From the NCBI GenBank assembly GCA_028554755.1, contig JAPTOF010000003.1:31328001-31392000 (forward strand): 64,000 bases of DNA, given 5' to 3'. This DNA comes from Cordia subcordata. Lineage: Eukaryota > Streptophyta > Magnoliopsida > Boraginales > Cordiaceae. Both the position numbers and the translations under genes were made by a program. The notes under the pieces were generated by a model. That model was not told where the DNA came from. It saw nothing but the letters and a program-made list of their open reading frames with translations, and made no database searches. Each line of letters begins with the position of its first letter. Positions within the stretch are counted from its first letter, which is position 1. Shown here one piece after another: positions 59,998-64,000 of the stretch.

Positions 59998-61086
59998 GAG
60001 GTCATGTATCAATAACTCGGTTGTCTTTACATCTTACGATTACAAGTCATCACAACGTAATATGAGCATCAAATTAAGAAAACACTTACATTCAGTTTAT
60101 CATCATTGCAAAAGTTAATAAGAAATACATAAAATTCAAGTGCACTTTACATACACAATCCAAAAAGCAATCTACTGAACTAGTCCGAAGGAAAATTTTC
60201 AAAAGAAAAAGAAAAATGCAACAAATTTACCTGTTCTTTCATCTTATCCTGGAAGGTTGACGGTAACATGTTGGGGAAAAATTTCAGAAATACTGGCAGC
60301 AAGAACTTCATGAACGGAACTATAATAAAAACTGCAAAATGAGCAAGCCTGAAAATATCAGCTATTGTGCGTGTTAATTGCTGTGTCTCCCTCCTGGAAA
60401 GAGTCTTCCCACTTGCAAGTTTTAACAATAGCCTGGACCTTATCCCAGCATCAGCCCAAAGCAATTTCGTGCCCAACCAATAATGTTGCATAGTGGACTC
60501 AAATTCATCCTTGCAGTGTCGAAGCTGCTTCGCCCCATTCTTCCCTGGATAAATCAAGGAAAAGTTATAAAAAAAAAAAAAAACCTTATGGACAATGGAT
60601 TAAGTAGATAACCATAAACAAAATAAGAATATATACCTGCTCATGGAAGCAACAATTCTTAAAGCAGGACCAATCCCTAGAAACATAGACCATACTCTCT
60701 TTAGCAAAGGTTTAGCAGCCTTCTGGGTATCTTGGAGCTGCTTTGCCTTCGATCGAACTTAAACCTTCAACCGCCTGGTTGCATTCTTCTGGCGACGCTT
60801 CCTTCTTCTGTTTAACACAAGGTTCTTCGCAGTTGTGCTCTTGAAGCAATTATGAGACACTATTTTCTTGCTGCATTCACCTAAGTCATGTTGTACTCTA
60901 ATGATCATCAACAATTATAAGTCATGGGGTAACTTGTTGAAACTTGGCAGTCGAGCACATGTGCTCAGAAATGATGGCGAATGGATAGGACACGAGGGAA
61001 ATAAGCTGAAATTGTGCCAAGTGTCACAAGCATGCCCCACCACGATTCCTGCATTAGAAGTGTAAAAAGTATACACGCTATCTTAA

Positions 61087-61343
61087 TGCACTGTTTGTTA
61101 AAAACTTATTATATTAAAATAAAAATATATCTTATAAAATTTAAGAATTTTTATCATACATCTTATGAAAATTCAAAACAAAATTATACTTTTAATTTTA
61201 TAAGAAATAAAAAATTATTTCTATTTTATTTTCCATAACTATAGAATGCATGGTGCATGTGATAAGATATCTTAAATGTTATAAGATATCTCTAAATTTT
61301 AATACGATAAATATTTTAAAATAAGATCATTCCAAGCACACTA
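61087..61343. mobile_element. MITE, 257 bp, TSD TAA
   Basis: Begins TGCACTGTTTG and ends CAAGCACACTA; flanked by TAA (61084-61086, 61344-61346). The interior matches the MITE at 29082-29350 (CTTATAAAATTTAAGAA, TATAGAATGCATGGT, TATAAGATATCT). Confidence 0.85.
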
Positions 61344-61399
61344 TAAGTTTCCCCAAAGAATATTAGGATGTAATATTATTTACTTTTAGAATTTAAAAA

Positions 61400-62388
61400 G
61401 ATAAGGGCTCGTTCGGTTTGCATGTTTTTTGTTATTATTTTTATAGAAAATAAAAATTAGGATAAAAAACTGATTTGTTTAATTATTTTTGTTTTTATTT
61501 TAAAAAAACAAAAAATAGTTTTCTAATAAAACAGAAACATCAAAAAGGTGTTTTCTCTGAAAATAAAGTAATAATTTTGTAAATAATTTTAGAAGATTTT
61601 AAAAAAAAATTTAGTTTTGTAAATAACTCTAAAGATTTAAAAAATAAGATGACAATTTTATAAATTTTTATGGAGTTAGGGAAAAAAAAAAGTTAGCCCA
61701 TGCAACCAATGATTTTCATCCATGTTATGGAGTTATTTGTCACAACTGCTAATTTCAAATCCCGTGCCAAGCACAGGATAATTTTTTATTAGCTATTAAA
61801 ATTCTACTTCTGGACATGGAAAAACAATTTAATTCTAAATAAAAAAATTCCAATTCTTTTAAATTATAATCCCCAAAAAGTTAAATTATTAGAATCAAAT
61901 TATGTTATAGTTTTGAATTCTAAAATTAAATTTTTTAATTTTAATCCTAAATCTGAAACTTGATCTCTCATAAATTTTATTGGAAAAGAAGTTCAAATTT
62001 CTTTTATGGTCTTGTCATTAATTCCTTTTGAAAAAGAGAAGAAAAACAAGTATTTTAAAAATTTTTATTATCTTTGCACAAAAGGATGTTTTCCCTTCTA
62101 AGTAGTCTCGCCCATTTTTAACATAATAATTTTCCATTGAAAAATAATTACTACTATTTTGAATTCAAAATAGTTTTTAGTCAATATAAAATTTATTTTC
62201 TTGTGTGGACGGCTAAATATGTTATTCTAAATTCAATTCATGCAAGGGAACTATATATGCCAAGATATTTACTAACATACATGCGAATGCAAAGGGGCCC
62301 TAGTAACATACCTTGGCATCTTAAACGTTGTAACCATGGCTCGTGCAATGACCTTGTAATTCAATAGCCTAGTTCCTGCAATGACCCC
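61400..62388. other. Intergenic AT-rich DNA
   Basis: TAAGGGCTCGTTCGGTTTG at 61402-61420 looks like one end of a Harbinger-like element akin to 18611-19649, but no matching right end was found. Otherwise A/T homopolymers without coding signal. Confidence 0.45.
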
Positions 62389-62631
62389 TTAATCTTTTCT
62401 TTTTGTAGCATTGATTAAATCAATTTTGAGTTTATCAAGATGCCTTATCTTTTTCCTACTCCTCTCTTGTTTCTTTGCCTTTTGTTGAACTTTTTTATTC
62501 TTTCTTCTCTTGATCATCTCATGGAGAGGCTTTTGCGTGGCTTGTTGCTTTGGTGATGCATCTTGTCGTGACTGCAACTCAATTGTAGGCTTTTGCTTAG
62601 GCTCTACAGGAGCTTTCAAGGGTGGAAACAT
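62389..62631 (-). CDS. Hypothetical Lys/Arg-rich 80-aa frame
   Basis: Opens with ATG at 62631 (MFPPLKAPVEPKQKP) and is rich in Lys, Arg and Gln (KRRKNKKVQQKAKKQERSRK). No homologue recognised, no splice partner found, and base composition permits chance occurrence in A-rich DNA. Listed because it is the only ATG-initiated frame over 60 codons in this stretch with a biased, protein-like composition. Confidence 0.2.
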   Translation of the reverse strand: MFPPLKAPVEPKQKPTIELQSRQDASPKQQATQKPLHEMIKRRKNKKVQQKAKKQERSRKKIRHLDKLKIDLINATKRKD

Positions 62632-63023
62632 TTGGTTTTATTTTTTTACTTGAGTGATCAATTTTGGCCATTTAACAAAGAGTATGTTATCTTCAAATTC
62701 TAAAATTAGTTTGGTTGTATCTGAGTTTGTTAAAACTGGCTCATTATATTATTATATGCAACAAGGAATAATGATGTGAAGAAGATGCATTGTGAGTGGT
62801 TATGAGACTCTTTGGTTCTTATGTAAACAACATGTGTTTGTTAGATTTAATTATATAAAATATTTTAATTAGTTGATTCCCCTATTAGTTTCTTGATGTT
62901 TATCTTTTCCTTTGCTATATAAGAGAAAAAAAAATGACGTGTCATTTTCGTAGAGCACAAAGAACTTGACGTGGCCTTTTCTAAAGCACACTAATTCTCG
63001 TAAGATCCAATTTTATATAGAGA

Positions 63024-63065
<42 letters not shown>

Positions 63066-63083
63066 CTAATAATAATAATAATA
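63024..63083. repeat. (GAT)n and (AAT)n microsatellites
   Basis: About 13 GAT/ATG trinucleotides (63024-63064) are followed directly by about six AAT units. Confidence 0.95.
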
Positions 63084-63180
63084 CAGGGAAATAACAAATT
63101 AATTTTGTCTTTTGCATACTAGGTTTTGCATGTGTTTTGGGGCTAAAGTCACGCGAGCACCAATCTCTGATATTGTGGCC

Positions 63181-63410
63181 TATAAATTATGTACAAGCGC
63201 GCATTGCCTAATCCCACACCTCAATCTCAATTTTGCTTCCTACTACCACACCCATTTGTTCTTCCACTTCTCACCATGCCGCCACTGCCTCTGCACTTTG
63301 CGGATCTTAACTCAGACGTGCATGCGAGAACCAAGGATTGCAGTTTGCCAGATACGAATTTGGGAAGTGACACGTTACGACATTATATTCCTCAACGGCG
63401 GGGGTGAGCG
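63181..63410 (+). other. Possible promoter and short first exon, unassigned
   Basis: TATAAATT at 63181 is followed about 90 bp later by ATG at 63275 in a good context (ACCATGCC). It opens a 44-codon frame (MPPLPLHFADLNSD...) that ends near 63407, overlapping a possible donor GGG|GTGAGC. The block is less AT-rich than its surroundings. No family recognised and no following exon found in the last 600 bp. Confidence 0.25.
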
Positions 63411-64000
63411 TAGGAATGTTACGTTGTTATTGTATTGTATGACTCTATATATATTTAAAAGATAAACTACTTCCGCTACAAAGTAAGGTTTGGCCTGAAT
63501 GCTGAGAAGCTGGGTTGCAAGATTGGGGGGCGCTATATCTCACGCCTCTCTCTAACAAGCAAAGCAGATTAGAAAAAGAAATAGTCACCACTCTGGTGCT
63601 TCATATGGAGGACGACATATTGAGTGCAGCTATAGGTTGGTCACGTTGAAGTTTTACCTTTTGAATGTGTTTAGTGAATTTTTTGTTTATTTTGACTCTA
63701 CTGATTTTATAAGGGGTGGTTAATCCGTGCTTCTGATCCGCCATGTGTGTAAGCACATTTTTTTGGATTTGAAGAAATATATTTTGGGGCTTCCGCCTTA
63801 ACCGGTCACACAGGTCACAGGGGGATAAGATGCAAGCGTCAATGAAGCCTACTTTGTGGGATAAAATGAAAGAGCGTGTTAAGGACGACAAGTGTGTTAC
63901 ATTCACAAGTTTAACATAACAGAGAACCATGGGGGTTTCAGAATTCTAATAATCAAACCTTTACCCATACACCAGGTCCATTAGGGTTCAAAATTTGAAA

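Larger units (their letters stand above)
51604..60832 (-). pseudogene. LETM1-like pseudogene (mitochondrial inner-membrane cation/proton exchanger family)
   Basis: Intact relatives are mitochondrial inner-membrane proteins of cation/H+ exchange. Exon-like blocks (minus): about 60637-60832, 60231-60544, 55232-55379, 55009-55097, 54815-54907, 54241-54351, 51896-51960, 51637-51811. Diagnostic stretches: LLKRVWSMFLGIGPALRIVA, LSRRETQQLTRTIADIFRL, VPFMKFLLPVFLKFFPNMLP, EILGFAKLFNDQLRLDNIS, RLVNMCKYIGISPY, LRDWLDLSLNHSVPSSLL, KRKLEFLEMQEELIK. Splice sites are preserved, but the reading frame is broken at four places: about 60745-60760, 60530, 55328 and 54279. The mitochondrial presequence exon is missing beyond 60832 and the C-terminal exons beyond 51637 are absent. 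A copia element occupies the intron between 55379 and 60231. Not expected to give a functional protein. Confidence 0.85.

Noticed and set aside
63601..63930. 109-aa minus frame at the right edge
   Set aside because: No recognised motif, no splice or promoter context, average composition; probably chance.

Overview
Nuclear DNA of a flowering plant, probably a eudicot (species not determinable from the sequence). The evidence is intron-rich genes with GT-AG splicing, a plastid limit dextrinase, a plant hyccin, a type I MADS-box gene, Ty1/copia LTR elements, tRNA-derived SINEs and Tourist-like MITEs. Most of the window is repeats; protein-coding exons are a small fraction.

Layout. (1) 1-8.6 kb, minus: the first 22 exons of PU1 (pullulanase/limit dextrinase), running off the left edge; the exons sum to exactly 750 codons. 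(2) 8.9-10.8 kb: a long-TIR non-autonomous element, a SINE and a decayed LINE reverse transcriptase. (3) 11.3-14.2 kb: an intronless hyccin gene (minus) and an intronless M-alpha MADS-box gene (plus); the latter lies between two direct copies of the hyccin upstream region. (4) 15.4-21.3 and 25.4-30.6 kb: two copies of a segment of about 5 kb, distinguished by a 1.04-kb Harbinger-like insertion in copy 1 and a 0.27-kb MITE in copy 2. (5) 30.3-34.2 kb, minus: a seven-exon gene for an unrecognised multi-pass membrane protein; its 3' end lies in the duplicated segment, so copy 1 holds an orphan of its last exon. (6) 33.5 kb: a solo LTR. (7) 40.0-47.65 kb: a tandem array of 5.7 units of about 1.3 kb, with one displaced unit at 21.3-22.7 kb. 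Every unit carries the same G-box plus TATA-like block. (8) 48.8-50.4 kb, minus: a second member of the membrane-protein family with a different C-terminus. (9) 51.6-60.8 kb, minus: a LETM1 pseudogene with several frameshifts and both ends missing, carrying a 3.95-kb internally deleted copia element in one intron. (10) 61-64 kb: a MITE, AT-rich DNA, microsatellites and no convincing gene.

PU1 (plastid starch debranching), hyccin (plasma-membrane PI4K complex) and the MADS gene (transcription factor) have no evident functional link. The best candidates for something undescribed are the membrane-protein family, whose two members share the N-terminal membrane domain but not the C-terminus and flank the array, and the array itself, which repeats a promoter-like block. 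All family assignments come from reading translations and motifs; no database search was run.
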